The notes below the pieces were generated by a model. The model saw nothing but the letters and a program-made list of their open reading frames with translations. It made no database searches and had not been told where the DNA came from. Position numbers and translations under genes: made by a program. A stretch of DNA of 64,000 bases, taken from positions 1,488,001 to 1,552,000 of the forward strand of contig NZ_LR880474.1 of NCBI RefSeq assembly GCF_904066215.1, read 5' to 3'. This document shows, piece after piece, positions 18,925 through 27,521 of this stretch. Source of the DNA: Microbacterium sp. Nx66 (GTDB taxonomy: Bacteria > Actinomycetota > Actinomycetes > Actinomycetales > Microbacteriaceae). Positions within the stretch are counted from its first letter, which is position 1, and each line of letters starts with the position of its first letter.

Positions 18925-19499
18925 TGGCGATTCCCCGACAGCTCCCCAACGCGATCACCGTGGCGCGCATCCCGCTCGCCGTGGTGTTCTTCGTCCTCCT
19001 GCTCGTCGGCGGGACATACGGTCTCACCGACCTCACCGTGCGCTGGATCGCCGCCGTCCTCTTCATCGTGGCCATCTCCACCGACTGGGTCGACGGCTAT
19101 CTCGCCCGCCGGTACGACATCGTCAGCGACTTCGGGAAGCTGTGGGATCCGATCGCGGACAAGCTCCTCACCGGCGCGGGATTCGTAGGGCTGGCGATCC
19201 TCGGCGAGGTCTCCTGGTGGATCGTCGCGGTCATCCTCGTCCGCGAGTGGGGGATCACCATCCATCGCCTGGTCGTCGCGAGCGAGCACGTGGTGGCGGC
19301 CGCCTGGATGGGCAAGATCAAGACAGCGTTCCAGGGCGTCGCTCTCGGGTGGGCCCTCCTGCCGTTGCATGTGTTCATCGGTCTCGGGCCCTGGACCGTC
19401 GTGACCACCGTTCTGATGTTCATCGTTCTGGTGCTCACCGTGGTCAGCGGCATCGACTACATCGTCGCGCAGGTCCGCGGCGCCCGTCAGAGCCGATGA
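18924..19499 (+). CDS. pgsA: CDP-diacylglycerol-glycerol-3-phosphate 3-phosphatidyltransferase
   Basis: A 191-residue membrane enzyme of phosphatidylglycerol synthesis. It carries the complete CDP-alcohol phosphotransferase signature DWVDGYLARRYDIVSDFGKL followed by WDPIADK (D-x2-DG-x2-AR-x8-G-x3-D-x3-D), near residues 53-76, within about six membrane segments. ATG 18924 shares one base with the ftsK stop and directly precedes NAITVARIPLAV, the conserved N-terminus. Overlaps the next gene by four bases (ATGA). A close paralogue, phosphatidylinositol phosphate synthase, is less likely given the N-terminal sequence and the cinA linkage. Confidence 0.93.
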   Translation: MAIPRQLPNAITVARIPLAVVFFVLLLVGGTYGLTDLTVRWIAAVLFIVAISTDWVDGYLARRYDIVSDFGKLWDPIADKLLTGAGFVGLAILGEVSWWIVAVILVREWGITIHRLVVASEHVVAAAWMGKIKTAFQGVALGWALLPLHVFIGLGPWTVVTTVLMFIVLVLTVVSGIDYIVAQVRGARQSR

Positions 19500-19984
19500 G
19501 CGGGACGACGCCGACCGAGGCGCTGACCGCTCTGCGGGGGCGGGGCTGGACGCTCGGCGTCGCGGAGTCCCTCACCGGCGGTGCGGTGTCTGCGGCGCTC
19601 GTCGCGGTCCCCGGCGCCTCGGCGGTGCTTCTCGGCGGCGTCGTCGCCTACGCGACCCCGGTCAAGCACACCCTGCTCGCGGTCGATGCCGAGCTTCTGG
19701 AACGATACGGGCCGGTGCACGCGGAGGTCGCGCGGCAGATGGCCGCCGGTGTGCGAGAGGCCGTCGCGGTCGACGGGCGCCCTGCCGACGTCGGAGTGTC
19801 CACCACCGGGATCGCGGGGCCGGAGTCCCCGGACGGCCAACCTGTGGGTACCGTCCACATCGGAGTGGTGACGCCGACCATGAGCCGCACCGAGCAGTTC
19901 CGCTTCGGAGGCGACCGCGACGCGGTGCGGGCGCAGACGGTCGCGGCCGTCCTCGACGTGATGGCCGCCGCACTGCGGGAATAG
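19496..19984 (+). CDS. CinA C-terminal domain protein, nicotinamide-nucleotide amidase
   Basis: A 162-residue stand-alone CinA C-terminal (PncC-type) domain, which deamidates NMN to NaMN in pyridine nucleotide recycling. Signature: GVAESLTGGAVSAALVAVPGAS (active Ser region near residue 24), GGVVAYATPVKHTLLAV, STTGIAGPESPDGQPVGTVHIG. The N-terminal MocF/CinA domain found in longer homologues is absent, as is usual in this gene cluster in actinobacteria. ATG 19496 overlaps the pgsA stop by four bases. Confidence 0.93.
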   Translation: MSGTTPTEALTALRGRGWTLGVAESLTGGAVSAALVAVPGASAVLLGGVVAYATPVKHTLLAVDAELLERYGPVHAEVARQMAAGVREAVAVDGRPADVGVSTTGIAGPESPDGQPVGTVHIGVVTPTMSRTEQFRFGGDRDAVRAQTVAAVLDVMAAALRE

Positions 19985-20068
19985 GGACGTGCAGCGTCAT
20001 GTTGATACGGATGTGCTCACATTCAAACCACAGAGTGCAAGGGTAGATTCTGTGCAAGCCAGGAGGAC

Positions 20069-20074
20069 TAGACT
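20069..20074 (+). promoter_or_regulatory. candidate -10 element for clgR
   Basis: TAGACT about 50 nt before the clgR start; unlike most promoters in this window the gene keeps a leader and a full AGGAGG site. No good -35 was found. Confidence 0.35.
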
Positions 20075-20125
20075 GGCCGTCTCTTCGGGGGAGACCCCGA
20101 TCCATGAACTGCGGAGGAGGTTCCG

Positions 20126-20434
20126 ATGATTCTTGTACGACAGGAGATCGGCGACGTGCTGAGGGACTTCCGTCTGCAGAAGGGGCGGACGCTCCGCCAG
20201 GTCGCGAGCAAGGCTTCGGTCGCTCTCGGTTACCTCAGTGAGGTCGAGCGCGGTCAGAAGGAGGCCTCGAGCGAGATCCTCGCCTCGGTGGCGGAGGCGC
20301 TCGACGTCCCCATCTCCACGATCATGCGCGAGGTCGGGGACCGCATCTCGGTCCTCGAGGGTATCCAGGTCTTCCCGGACGTCGTTCCGGACGACCTGGT
20401 CGCGTCCGTGGAACCCGAGCTCTCGCTCCGCTGA
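20126..20434 (+). CDS. clgR: ClgR-like XRE family transcriptional activator
   Basis: A 102-residue single-domain helix-turn-helix protein. Residues 8-65 form the HTH: LRDFRLQKGRTLRQVASKASVALGYLSEVERGQKEASSEILASVAEAL, matching ClgR of Corynebacterium, Mycobacterium and Streptomyces, which activates clp protease and stress genes and is itself degraded by Clp. Location between cinA and recA is the conserved place for clgR. Start ATG 20126 is preceded by GAGGAGG with ideal spacing. Confidence 0.9.
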   Translation: MILVRQEIGDVLRDFRLQKGRTLRQVASKASVALGYLSEVERGQKEASSEILASVAEALDVPISTIMREVGDRISVLEGIQVFPDVVPDDLVASVEPELSLR

Positions 20435-20452
20435 GTCCCGGAGATCCCCTCT

Positions 20453-20677
20453 ATGCGACGCAGTGAGTTCCTGCGCGCCGTCGACGCCGAGTTCCACGCC
20501 CGAGCATCGTCTCTGGTGAACGACCTCGTGCTGTCCGGGATGGACGGGCGCACCGCGCTCGAAGCGCTCGACGCCGGGGTGCCGCCGCGGGACATCTGGT
20601 TGGCGCTCTGCGCGGACATGGACGTCCCGGAGTCGCGCCGTCACGGCGTCGGGCGCCTGGAGCCGCGAGGGCGATGA
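20453..20677 (+). CDS. DUF3046 family protein
   Basis: A 74-residue protein beginning [14 protein letters not shown], with [41 protein letters not shown]: this is DUF3046, a short actinobacterial family of unknown function found just upstream of recA. GGAG lies nine nt before ATG. The clgR stop is 18 bp upstream, so the two may be co-transcribed. Confidence 0.9.
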   Translation: MRRSEFLRAVDAEFHARASSLVNDLVLSGMDGRTALEALDAGVPPRDIWLALCADMDVPESRRHGVGRLEPRGR

Positions 20678-20727
20678 CGGTCACGTCCCGGTGTGCGGAT
20701 GTCCGACACGCCGGTCCCGGCGTGGTG

Positions 20728-20743
20728 TCGAAAATCTGTTCGA
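20728..20743 (+). promoter_or_regulatory. LexA (SOS) box upstream of recA
   Basis: TCGAAAATCTGTTCGA matches the Gram-positive LexA operator TCGAAC-N4-GTTCGA with one mismatch (A for C at position 6). It lies about 200 nt before the recA start. The rest of the 262-bp gap 20678-20939 has no coding frame with family similarity. Confidence 0.85.
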
Positions 20744-20939
20744 AGCGGGCGTAGTCTTCTGCACAAGTGGTCAGACGGATCTGATCCCCACGATCCCCGG
20801 CTCCTGCGACCGAATGTCGGAGGCCCGCCGTACCGTGAGGGCCAGGCTGAAAAGCCATACGCCTTGTCGGAGAGTTCCTTCCAGCCGGAAGAGCCGCGAC
20901 AGCCTACAGGCGGCAGCACACGCGCAGAAGGAGCACACC

Positions 20940-21986
20940 ATGCCATCACCCGCCGACCGCGAGAAGTCCCTCGAGACAGCCCTCGCTCAGATCGACCGCC
21001 AGTTCGGAAAGGGCTCGGTCATGCGGCTGGGCAGCGATGAGCGCGCCCCTGTGGCCGTCATCCCCACCGGCTCCATCGCCCTCGACGTCGCTCTCGGCGT
21101 GGGAGGTCTGCCGCGTGGACGCATCGTCGAGATCTACGGCCCGGAGTCCTCGGGTAAGACGACGCTGACGCTGCACGCCATCGCGAACGCCCAGCGGGCC
21201 GGCGGCATCGCGGCGTTCATCGACGCCGAGCACGCCCTCGACCCCGACTACGCCGCGAAGCTCGGCGTCGACATCGACGCCCTTCTCGTCTCGCAGCCCG
21301 ACACGGGTGAGCAGGCGCTGGAGATCGCCGACATGCTGGTGCGCTCCGGAGCCATCGACCTCATCGTCATCGACTCGGTGGCAGCGCTCGTGCCCCGTGC
21401 CGAGATCGAGGGCGAGATGGGTGACTCGCACGTGGGTCTGCAGGCGCGACTCATGTCGCAGGCCCTTCGTAAGCTCACCGGTGGGCTGAACCAGACCAAC
21501 ACCACCATGATCTTCATCAACCAGCTGCGCGAGAAGATCGGCGTCTTCTTCGGTTCTCCCGAGACCACCGCCGGTGGTAAGGCGCTGAAGTTCTACGCGT
21601 CGGTCCGCATGGACATCCGTCGTATCGAGACGCTGAAGGACGGAACCGACGCCGTCGGAAACCGCACCAGGGTCAAGGTCGTGAAGAACAAGATGGCCCC
21701 GCCCTTCAAGCAGGCGGAGTTCGACATCCTCTACGGCGTCGGCATCTCCCGCGAGGGCAGTCTGATCGACTTCGGCGTCGAGCACGGCATCGTCAAGAAG
21801 TCCGGGTCGTGGTACACCTACGACGGCGATCAGCTGGGCCAGGGCAAGGAGAACGCGCGGACGTTCCTGCTCAACAACGCGGACATCGCGTTGGCGATCG
21901 AGAGCCAGATCAAGCAGAAGCTCGGTATCGGCGGCCCGGCCGCGGCTCCGGGTGCTGATGAGCTGGCCGAGCGTCGCCCGGCCTGA
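20940..21986 (+). CDS. recA: recombinase RecA
   Basis: A 348-residue strand-exchange ATPase, also co-protease for LexA in the SOS response. Walker A is [13 protein letters not shown] (near residue 66), then [58 protein letters not shown] and the L2 loop [21 protein letters not shown]. Start ATG 20940 follows GAAGGAG and gives the conserved N-terminus; the frame is open for 83 codons upstream through the LexA box, which is not coding. Its stop overlaps the recX start (TGATG). Confidence 0.98.
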   Translation: MPSPADREKSLETALAQIDRQFGKGSVMRLGSDERAPVAVIPTGSIALDVALGVGGLPRGRIVEIYGPESSGKTTLTLHAIANAQRAGGIAAFIDAEHALDPDYAAKLGVDIDALLVSQPDTGEQALEIADMLVRSGAIDLIVIDSVAALVPRAEIEGEMGDSHVGLQARLMSQALRKLTGGLNQTNTTMIFINQLREKIGVFFGSPETTAGGKALKFYASVRMDIRRIETLKDGTDAVGNRTRVKVVKNKMAPPFKQAEFDILYGVGISREGSLIDFGVEHGIVKKSGSWYTYDGDQLGQGKENARTFLLNNADIALAIESQIKQKLGIGGPAAAPGADELAERRPA

Positions 21987-22834
21987 TGAGTGATCAGCGT
22001 GGGGGCGATTCCGAGCGGATCGCCCCCATCATCCCTCTCTTCGGCGGCCCCGCGCGTGCCGAGCGCCCGGCGGATGGCGGTGCGAGCGGCGCGTCGCCCG
22101 GTCGGCACGGCCGGTCGGCGCCGTCTACGGACGCTGCGGGACTCTGGCGGTCGACCTGGGACGATCCCGCGACAGCCGGGAAGCGGACTGCTGACGACGA
22201 CGGTTCTCCCAGCGCACGTCATCCCGCACGCGGGACCGCGGGTGCGAAGAAGACCAGGCTGCGTGCAGTGGGTGACACGTCCCGGTCGGACGGTGGGGGA
22301 GAGGCCGGCGAGAGCGCGCCCTCCGCGGAGGAGGTCCGCACCACGGCGGAGGAGTCGTTGGTGCGGAAGCTCCGTACGCGATCGCTGTCCGTCTCCGAAG
22401 CGCGGCTGGTGCTGAAGGGCCATGGGCTCGCCGCAGACGCGATCGAAGACGTCATCGACGACTTCATGCGGCGAGGCTATCTCGACGATGCGGTACTCGC
22501 CGAGCTCCTCGTCACGGCCGGGGTCGAGCGCAAGGGCCAGGGCCGGGTCGCGCTGTCCCGGGCGCTGGCACAGCGGGGCATTCCTCGTGAGGTCATCGAT
22601 GCCGCTCTCGACGAGCTCCCGGACGATGACGCGGAGCGGGCGCTGGAGTTCGCACGGACCAAAGCGCGCTCGATGAGCCGCCTCGATCCCGACGCGGCAC
22701 TACGGCGATTGGTCGGGCAGCTGTCGCGCCGCGGGTACGCCGGTTCCGTCGCCATGAACGCCGCGAAGACGGCGCTGCGGGAGGCGTCTTTCGGTAGCGG
22801 CGTCTCCGGCGTCCGGTTCGTGGATTCCGACTGA
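21986..22834 (+). CDS. recX: RecX, regulator of RecA
   Basis: A 282-residue RecX-family protein that binds RecA filaments and blocks their activity. The conserved helical repeats occupy residues 110 to 280 (VRKLRTRSLSVSEARLVLKGHG, FMRRGYLDDAVLAELLV, RALAQRGIPREVIDAALDEL, LVGQLSRRGYAGSVAMNAAKTALRE). The first 105 residues or so are an Arg/Gly/Asp-rich, probably disordered extension not found in short RecX proteins. ATG shares a base with the recA stop, so the two are translationally coupled. Confidence 0.92.
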   Translation: MSDQRGGDSERIAPIIPLFGGPARAERPADGGASGASPGRHGRSAPSTDAAGLWRSTWDDPATAGKRTADDDGSPSARHPARGTAGAKKTRLRAVGDTSRSDGGGEAGESAPSAEEVRTTAEESLVRKLRTRSLSVSEARLVLKGHGLAADAIEDVIDDFMRRGYLDDAVLAELLVTAGVERKGQGRVALSRALAQRGIPREVIDAALDELPDDDAERALEFARTKARSMSRLDPDAALRRLVGQLSRRGYAGSVAMNAAKTALREASFGSGVSGVRFVDSD

Positions 22835-22867
22835 CAGCCGCACGCGGTCGCCTCTCGGTGACGCTCG

Positions 22868-22873
22868 TACAAT
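22868..22873 (+). promoter_or_regulatory. -10 element of miaB
   Basis: TACAAT, 9 nt before the miaB ATG, giving an expected leader of only about two bases. Confidence 0.5.
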
Positions 22874-22882
22874 GGGAACATC

Positions 22883-24427
22883 ATGACTATCCCCCGCAGC
22901 GAACCGACGATCATCAGCGCGTCGTCAGCGGCCGTCGACGATGACGGGCGCCAGCGATCGTACGAAGTGCGCACGTTCGGTTGTCAGATGAACGTGCACG
23001 ACTCCGAGCGCCTGTCAGGGTCTCTGGAGAGTGCCGGCTACATCCGTGCCGACGCCGGGACCGAGGCCGATGTGGTGATCATCAACACCTGCGCCGTGCG
23101 GGACAACGCTGCCGGCAAACTCTACGGAACGCTCGGCCATCTAGCTGCCGTGAAGCGGCGCAAGGCCGGTATGCAGATCGCGGTCGGCGGCTGCCTCGCG
23201 CAGATGGACAAGCAGGCCGTGCTCGACAAGGCGCCCTGGGTCGACGTGGTCTTCGGTACCCACAACATGGGCTCCTTGCCCGGTCTGCTCGAGCGCGCCC
23301 GTCACAACGGCGACGCGGAGCTCGAGATCCTCGAATCCCTCGAGGTGTTCCCCTCGACGCTCCCCACCAAGCGCGACTCCGCGCACAGCGGCTGGGTGTC
23401 GATCTCCGTCGGCTGCAACAACACCTGCACGTTCTGCATCGTCCCCAGTCTCCGCGGCAAGGAGAAGGACCGTCGACCGGGCGACATCCTCAACGAGATC
23501 CGTCTTCTCGTCGAGGACGGCGCCATCGAGGTCACACTCCTCGGGCAGAACGTCAACTCCTACGGGGTGGAGTTCGGGGACCGTCAGGCGTTCGGCAAGC
23601 TTCTCCGTGCGGCCGGTGAGATCGAGGGCCTCGAGCGCATCCGCTTCACGAGCCCGCACCCCGCTGCCTTCACCGACGACGTGATCGACGCGATGGCGGA
23701 GACCCCCGCGGTCATGCCGCAGCTCCACATGCCGCTGCAGTCCGGAAGCGATCGGATCCTCAAGGCGATGCGGCGCTCGTACCGCAGCGAGCGCTTCCTC
23801 GGCATCCTGGACCGCGTTCGGGAACGCATCCCGCACGCGGCCATCACGACCGACATCATCGTGGGCTTCCCCGGCGAGACCGAGGAGGACTTCGAGGACA
23901 CGATGCGCGTCGTCGAGCAGTCCCGATTCTCCGGAGCCTTCACCTTCCAGTACTCGATCCGCGAAGGGACCCCCGCGGCCACCATGCCGGATCAGGTGCC
24001 CAAGGAGGTCGTGCAGGCCCGCTACGACCGGCTGATCGCGCTCCAGGAGCGCATCTCGTTGGAGGAGAACCGGAAGCAGGTCGGCCGGGAGGTCGAGGTG
24101 CTCGTCTCCACGGGTGAAGGCAAGAAGGACACGGAGACCCGTCGACTGACCGGACGAGCTCAGGACAACCGGCTCGTGCACTTCGAGGTGACCCCGGGTT
24201 CGGAGCTGCCGCGTCCGGGTGACGTCGTCACCGTGAGGGTGACCCACGCCGCACCGTTCCACCTCCTCGCCGACGATCCGACCGGCGCGCCGCTGCGCAT
24301 CCGCCGTACGCGCGGTGGAGATGCCTGGGATCGGGGACAGGCGGAGTCGTGCGCCGTGCCGGCTCCGAGCGACGGGGCATCGCGCGCCGTCTCCCTCGGC
24401 CTGCCGACCCTCCGCGTCGGAGTGTGA
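22883..24427 (+). CDS. miaB: tRNA-2-methylthio-N6-dimethylallyladenosine synthase
   Basis: A 514-residue radical-SAM methylthiotransferase modifying A37 of tRNAs reading UNN codons. N-terminal UPF0004 domain with cysteines in [24 protein letters not shown] and GGCLAQMD (second cluster ligands), the radical-SAM triad CNNTCTFC (near residue 178), GQNVNSYG, and the TRAM domain near 380-450. The last 50 residues (after [11 protein letters not shown]) extend past the usual TRAM end. Its stop overlaps miaA, whose product makes the i6A substrate for this enzyme, so the pair acts in sequence. Confidence 0.96.
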   Translation: MTIPRSEPTIISASSAAVDDDGRQRSYEVRTFGCQMNVHDSERLSGSLESAGYIRADAGTEADVVIINTCAVRDNAAGKLYGTLGHLAAVKRRKAGMQIAVGGCLAQMDKQAVLDKAPWVDVVFGTHNMGSLPGLLERARHNGDAELEILESLEVFPSTLPTKRDSAHSGWVSISVGCNNTCTFCIVPSLRGKEKDRRPGDILNEIRLLVEDGAIEVTLLGQNVNSYGVEFGDRQAFGKLLRAAGEIEGLERIRFTSPHPAAFTDDVIDAMAETPAVMPQLHMPLQSGSDRILKAMRRSYRSERFLGILDRVRERIPHAAITTDIIVGFPGETEEDFEDTMRVVEQSRFSGAFTFQYSIREGTPAATMPDQVPKEVVQARYDRLIALQERISLEENRKQVGREVEVLVSTGEGKKDTETRRLTGRAQDNRLVHFEVTPGSELPRPGDVVTVRVTHAAPFHLLADDPTGAPLRIRRTRGGDAWDRGQAESCAVPAPSDGASRAVSLGLPTLRVGV

Positions 24428-25335
24428 CCACACCTCGGCTCTGGGCCGTCGTCGGCGCGACAGGTACCGGGAAGAGCGATCTGGCGCTCGATCTCGCGGA
24501 GGAGCTCCGGCGTCGCGGCAACCCGGCGGAGATCGTCAACGCGGATGCGATGCAGCTCTACCGCGGCATGGACATCGGAACGGCCAAGCTGCCCGTCTCC
24601 GAACGACGCGGCATTCCGCACCATCTCTTCGACGTGCGAGAGGTGACGCAGGATGCCGCTGTGGCCTGGTATCAGCCGCTCGCACGCGAGGCCGTGCAGA
24701 GGATTCACGCGGGGGGCGGCGACGCCATCCTCGTCGGCGGATCCGGACTCTACGTGTCCGGTGTCGTCTACGAGTTCCACTTCCCGCCTCGAGACCCCGT
24801 GATCCGCGAACGTCTCGAGCAGGAGCTGGATCGGGACGGCGTCGAGTCTCTCCTGCAGCGGCTGCGTGTGCGCGATCCGGAAGCCGCAGCCAGGGTGGAC
24901 CCGCGCAACGGCAGACGAGTGATCCGTGCTCTCGAAGTCGTCGAACAGGGGAGCGCGACGCACGGCGCGACACTGCCCGTGAAGCCGACGCTCTGGCATC
25001 CGCGCACCCGGCTGATCGGTCTGCACGTGGATCGCTCCGATCTCGTCGCCCGGCTGGATGCTCGTGTCCGGCGGATGTGGGAGCACGGCCTCGTGGCCGA
25101 GGTCGCGCGGCTGCGCGACGAGGGTCTGGAGCGCGGGACGACGGCTCCCCGGGCCATCGGGTACGCGCAGGCGCTCGCACAGCTGGAGGGACGCTCCACC
25201 GCCGAGGAGGCGATCGCGGAGACGCAGGCACTCACCCGGCGCTACGCGCGTCGTCAGGTGTCGTGGTTCAAGCGCTATCCGGAGCTCGAATGGATGGCGC
25301 CGCCGGTGGCCGTCGCCGACCTGCTGGCGCCCTGA
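24424..25335 (+). CDS. miaA: tRNA dimethylallyltransferase
   Basis: A 303-residue enzyme transferring the dimethylallyl group to A37 of tRNA. P-loop [19 protein letters not shown] at the N-terminus, [46 protein letters not shown], and RAIGYAQ plus [12 protein letters not shown] near the C-terminus. GTG 24424 is chosen because it overlaps the miaB stop (GTGA) and directly precedes the P-loop; upstream codons in this frame lie in miaB. Confidence 0.96.
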   Translation: MTTPRLWAVVGATGTGKSDLALDLAEELRRRGNPAEIVNADAMQLYRGMDIGTAKLPVSERRGIPHHLFDVREVTQDAAVAWYQPLAREAVQRIHAGGGDAILVGGSGLYVSGVVYEFHFPPRDPVIRERLEQELDRDGVESLLQRLRVRDPEAAARVDPRNGRRVIRALEVVEQGSATHGATLPVKPTLWHPRTRLIGLHVDRSDLVARLDARVRRMWEHGLVAEVARLRDEGLERGTTAPRAIGYAQALAQLEGRSTAEEAIAETQALTRRYARRQVSWFKRYPELEWMAPPVAVADLLAP

Positions 25336-25368
25336 CCTGATGTCGGTGGCCCGTGCGACGATGCGCGC

Positions 25369-25917
25369 ATGGCCACTCATTACTTCACCGCGTCCAGCCT
25401 TGACGGGTACATCGCCACGACGGAGCATTCGTTGGATTGGCTTCTGACGCAGGACATCGACATGGAAGGTCCCATGGCCTATCCGGCGTTCGAGAAGAGT
25501 ATCGGGGCGCTCGTGATGGGGTCATCGACGTACGAATGGGTCATGCGCCACGAGGAGGGCCGGTGGGCGTATGAGCAGCCCACGTGGGTGCTCTCGCATC
25601 GTGAGCTCGCCGTGCCGACCGGGGCGGACGTCCGTGTGACGAGCGCGGCGATCCCCGACGTCCATGCCGCGATGCACGAGGCGGCGGAAGGAAAGGACCT
25701 CTGGGTCGTCGGCGGGGGAGACGTGGCAGCACAGTTCGCAGACGCGGGCCTCCTGGACGAGGTCTGGGTCCAATACGCCCCGGTGACCCTCGGGGGCGGT
25801 GCCCCACTGTTGCCCCGGCGTCTCGACCTGGATCTGATCGAGGTGGCCCGCAACCGCAGCTTCCTCTGCGGGCGTTACCGCGTCGCGGGGCGGAGCGCCG
25901 GCTCGACGGCTCCCTAG
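25369..25917 (+). CDS. dihydrofolate reductase-fold (RibD C-terminal) family protein
   Basis: A 182-residue protein of the RibD_C/DHFR-like superfamily: TASSLDGYIATTEHSLDWL, GALVMGSSTYEWVM, LWVVGGGDVAAQFADAGLLDEVWV, LGGGAPLLP. These proteins bind NADPH, but members in this subfamily have no fixed substrate and most are annotated only as a dihydrofolate reductase family protein. It is not the folate enzyme, which is encoded by folA at 12.1 kb. The TAG stop codon is also the first half of the -10 hexamer of dapF. Confidence 0.85.
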   Translation: MATHYFTASSLDGYIATTEHSLDWLLTQDIDMEGPMAYPAFEKSIGALVMGSSTYEWVMRHEEGRWAYEQPTWVLSHRELAVPTGADVRVTSAAIPDVHAAMHEAAEGKDLWVVGGGDVAAQFADAGLLDEVWVQYAPVTLGGGAPLLPRRLDLDLIEVARNRSFLCGRYRVAGRSAGSTAP

Positions 25918-25920
25918 ACT
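25915..25920 (+). promoter_or_regulatory. -10 element of dapF overlapping the upstream stop codon
   Basis: TAGACT, whose TAG is the stop codon of the preceding gene; GGTCCC then separates it from the dapF ATG. Confidence 0.6.
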
Positions 25921-25926
25921 GGTCCC

Positions 25927-26799
25927 ATGGTCGCATTCACCAAGGGGCACGGTACCGGCAACGACTTCATCATCATCGCCGATCCCGACGGCCAGCTGGA
26001 GCTGACCGCGGAGCAGGTCGCGGTGCTCTGCGATCGCCATTTCGGCATCGGGGCCGACGGCGTTCTCCGAGTCGTGCGTTCGTCCGCGATCGCGGAGGGG
26101 GCAGCGGCCCTGGCGGAGGAGCCGGATGCCGAGTGGTTCATGGACTACCGCAACGCGGACGGCTCGGTCGCCGAGATGTGCGGCAACGGGATCCGAGTCT
26201 TCGCACACTACCTCGTGCGCTCCGGTCTCGCCGACATCGAGGCCGGCAGTACTCTCCCCATCGGCACCAGGGCTGGCGTCCGTGACGTCACGCGCGGCGT
26301 GAGCGGTTACCAGGTCGACCTGGGCGCGTGGCGCCTGTCGGGCGTCGACCCGCTGGTGCGCGCGGACGGGCTGACCGTGACCCGGCCCGGACTGGGCATC
26401 GACGTCGGGAACCCGCACGTCGTGGTGGCGCTCGCCTCCGACGCCGAGCTCGGCCTGCTGGAACTCACGCGCGCGCCCGAGTTGGAACCGGCTCCGCCCG
26501 CCGGGGCGAACGTCGAGTTCGTGGTGCCCGGCGAGCCCCTCGTGCGCGACGGCGTCGGCCACGTGCGGATGCGTGTGTTCGAACGCGGCGTCGGCGAGAC
26601 CCTGAGCTGCGGCACGGGCGTGGCCGCCACCGCACTCGCCGTGCGCTACTGGGCCGGTGCCCAGGCGCCTGACAACTGGAAGGTCGAGGTTCCGGGTGGC
26701 ACGCTCGGAGTCCGGATGTTCCCCGCCGAGGACGGGGAGCACGTCGCGCTGTCCGGACCTGCTCAGCTCGTCTACCAGGGCGAAGTCGATCTGGTCTGA
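25927..26799 (+). CDS. dapF: diaminopimelate epimerase
   Basis: A 290-residue cofactor-independent epimerase making meso-diaminopimelate from the LL form for lysine and peptidoglycan. [14 protein letters not shown] at the N-terminus, the first catalytic Cys in [14 protein letters not shown] (near residue 80), and the second in [14 protein letters not shown] (near 228). Full length. Converges on the RsmC-like gene with both stop codons inside a shared hairpin. Confidence 0.96.
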   Translation: MVAFTKGHGTGNDFIIIADPDGQLELTAEQVAVLCDRHFGIGADGVLRVVRSSAIAEGAAALAEEPDAEWFMDYRNADGSVAEMCGNGIRVFAHYLVRSGLADIEAGSTLPIGTRAGVRDVTRGVSGYQVDLGAWRLSGVDPLVRADGLTVTRPGLGIDVGNPHVVVALASDAELGLLELTRAPELEPAPPAGANVEFVVPGEPLVRDGVGHVRMRVFERGVGETLSCGTGVAATALAVRYWAGAQAPDNWKVEVPGGTLGVRMFPAEDGEHVALSGPAQLVYQGEVDLV

Positions 26800-26819
26800 G
26801 GGGTGAGGGGGGCTCAGAC
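26794..26819. terminator. short hairpin between convergent dapF and methyltransferase genes
   Basis: GTCTGAG (26794-26800) and CTCAGAC (26813-26819) form a 7-bp stem around a G-rich loop. The stop codon of each gene is inside one arm. Weak as an intrinsic terminator since no T-tract follows. Confidence 0.35.
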
Positions 26820-27455
26820 GACGTCGATCGGTTCCGTCGGCGGCGTCCCGTGCTTCCTCACCTTGAGGATGCGGTAGCCCTTGCCCGTCGCCGTGCGGAA
26901 GACGCTGAAACCGGGGTGGAAGGTCGCAGCGATCCAGCGCTGCAGAGAGTCGGCGCCGAGATTGCGCTGGACGACGAGCCACGCGTCGCTGCGTTCGTCG
27001 AGCCGCGGGATCCACTTCTCCAGCAGCCCGTGCAGTTCGTTCTTCCCGACGCGGATCGGCGGATTGGACCGGATCGTGCGGAAGGTCACGTCGTCGGGAA
27101 CATCTTCGGGCAGGGAGGTGTTGATATTGGTGAGGCCAAGGGCAGCCGCGTTGCGACGTACGAGATCCAAGGCCCGCTCGTTCACGTCCACCGCCCAGAC
27201 GGTCGCGTGCGGCGAGGCCAGTGCCATCGACAGGGAGATCGGCCCCCAACCGCTCCCGAGGTCGAGAAGATGACCTCCGGGAGGAACGGGAGGCATGTTG
27301 GCGAGGAGCACTGCGGTGCCGGCGTCGAGTCGATCCGGGCTGAAGACACCACCCGCGGTGGTCACTTCGAGCTCACGGCCTGCAAGGGATACGCGGATCT
27401 TGCGCAGGTTCTCGGGGCTAGCCGGGGCCGCAGTGAAATAGTGGTCGGACCCCAT
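26814..27455 (-). CDS. class I SAM methyltransferase, RsmC C-terminal (MTS) type
   Basis: A 213-residue methyltransferase starting with HYFTAAPASPEN as in 16S rRNA G1207 methyltransferase-like proteins. The SAM motif is LLDLGSGWGPISLSMAL (near residue 60), followed by VWAVDVNERALDLVRRNA and the N6/N2-type NPPI motif in IRSNPPIRVGKNEL (near 128). Only the catalytic half of RsmC is present, as normal for actinobacterial members. Target (rRNA guanine) is inferred from the family. TACGCT ends 6 nt before ATG 27455. Confidence 0.87.
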   Translation of the reverse strand: MGSDHYFTAAPASPENLRKIRVSLAGRELEVTTAGGVFSPDRLDAGTAVLLANMPPVPPGGHLLDLGSGWGPISLSMALASPHATVWAVDVNERALDLVRRNAAALGLTNINTSLPEDVPDDVTFRTIRSNPPIRVGKNELHGLLEKWIPRLDERSDAWLVVQRNLGADSLQRWIAATFHPGFSVFRTATGKGYRILKVRKHGTPPTEPIDVV

Positions 27456-27461
27456 ACGGTG

Positions 27462-27467
27462 AGCGTA
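27462..27467 (-). promoter_or_regulatory. -10 element of the RsmC-like gene
   Basis: TACGCT on the reverse strand, spacer CACCGT, then ATG. Confidence 0.55.
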
Positions 27468-27521
27468 CCGGACAGCGCGGGCTAAGGTTAAGGCTCGCGA
27501 GGAAACCAGAGACAGGAACGG

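Noticed and set aside
20691-20939. Upstream extension of recA by 83 codons
   Set aside because: The extension runs through the LexA box and has no similarity; ATG 20940 has a strong ribosome site and the conserved N-terminus.
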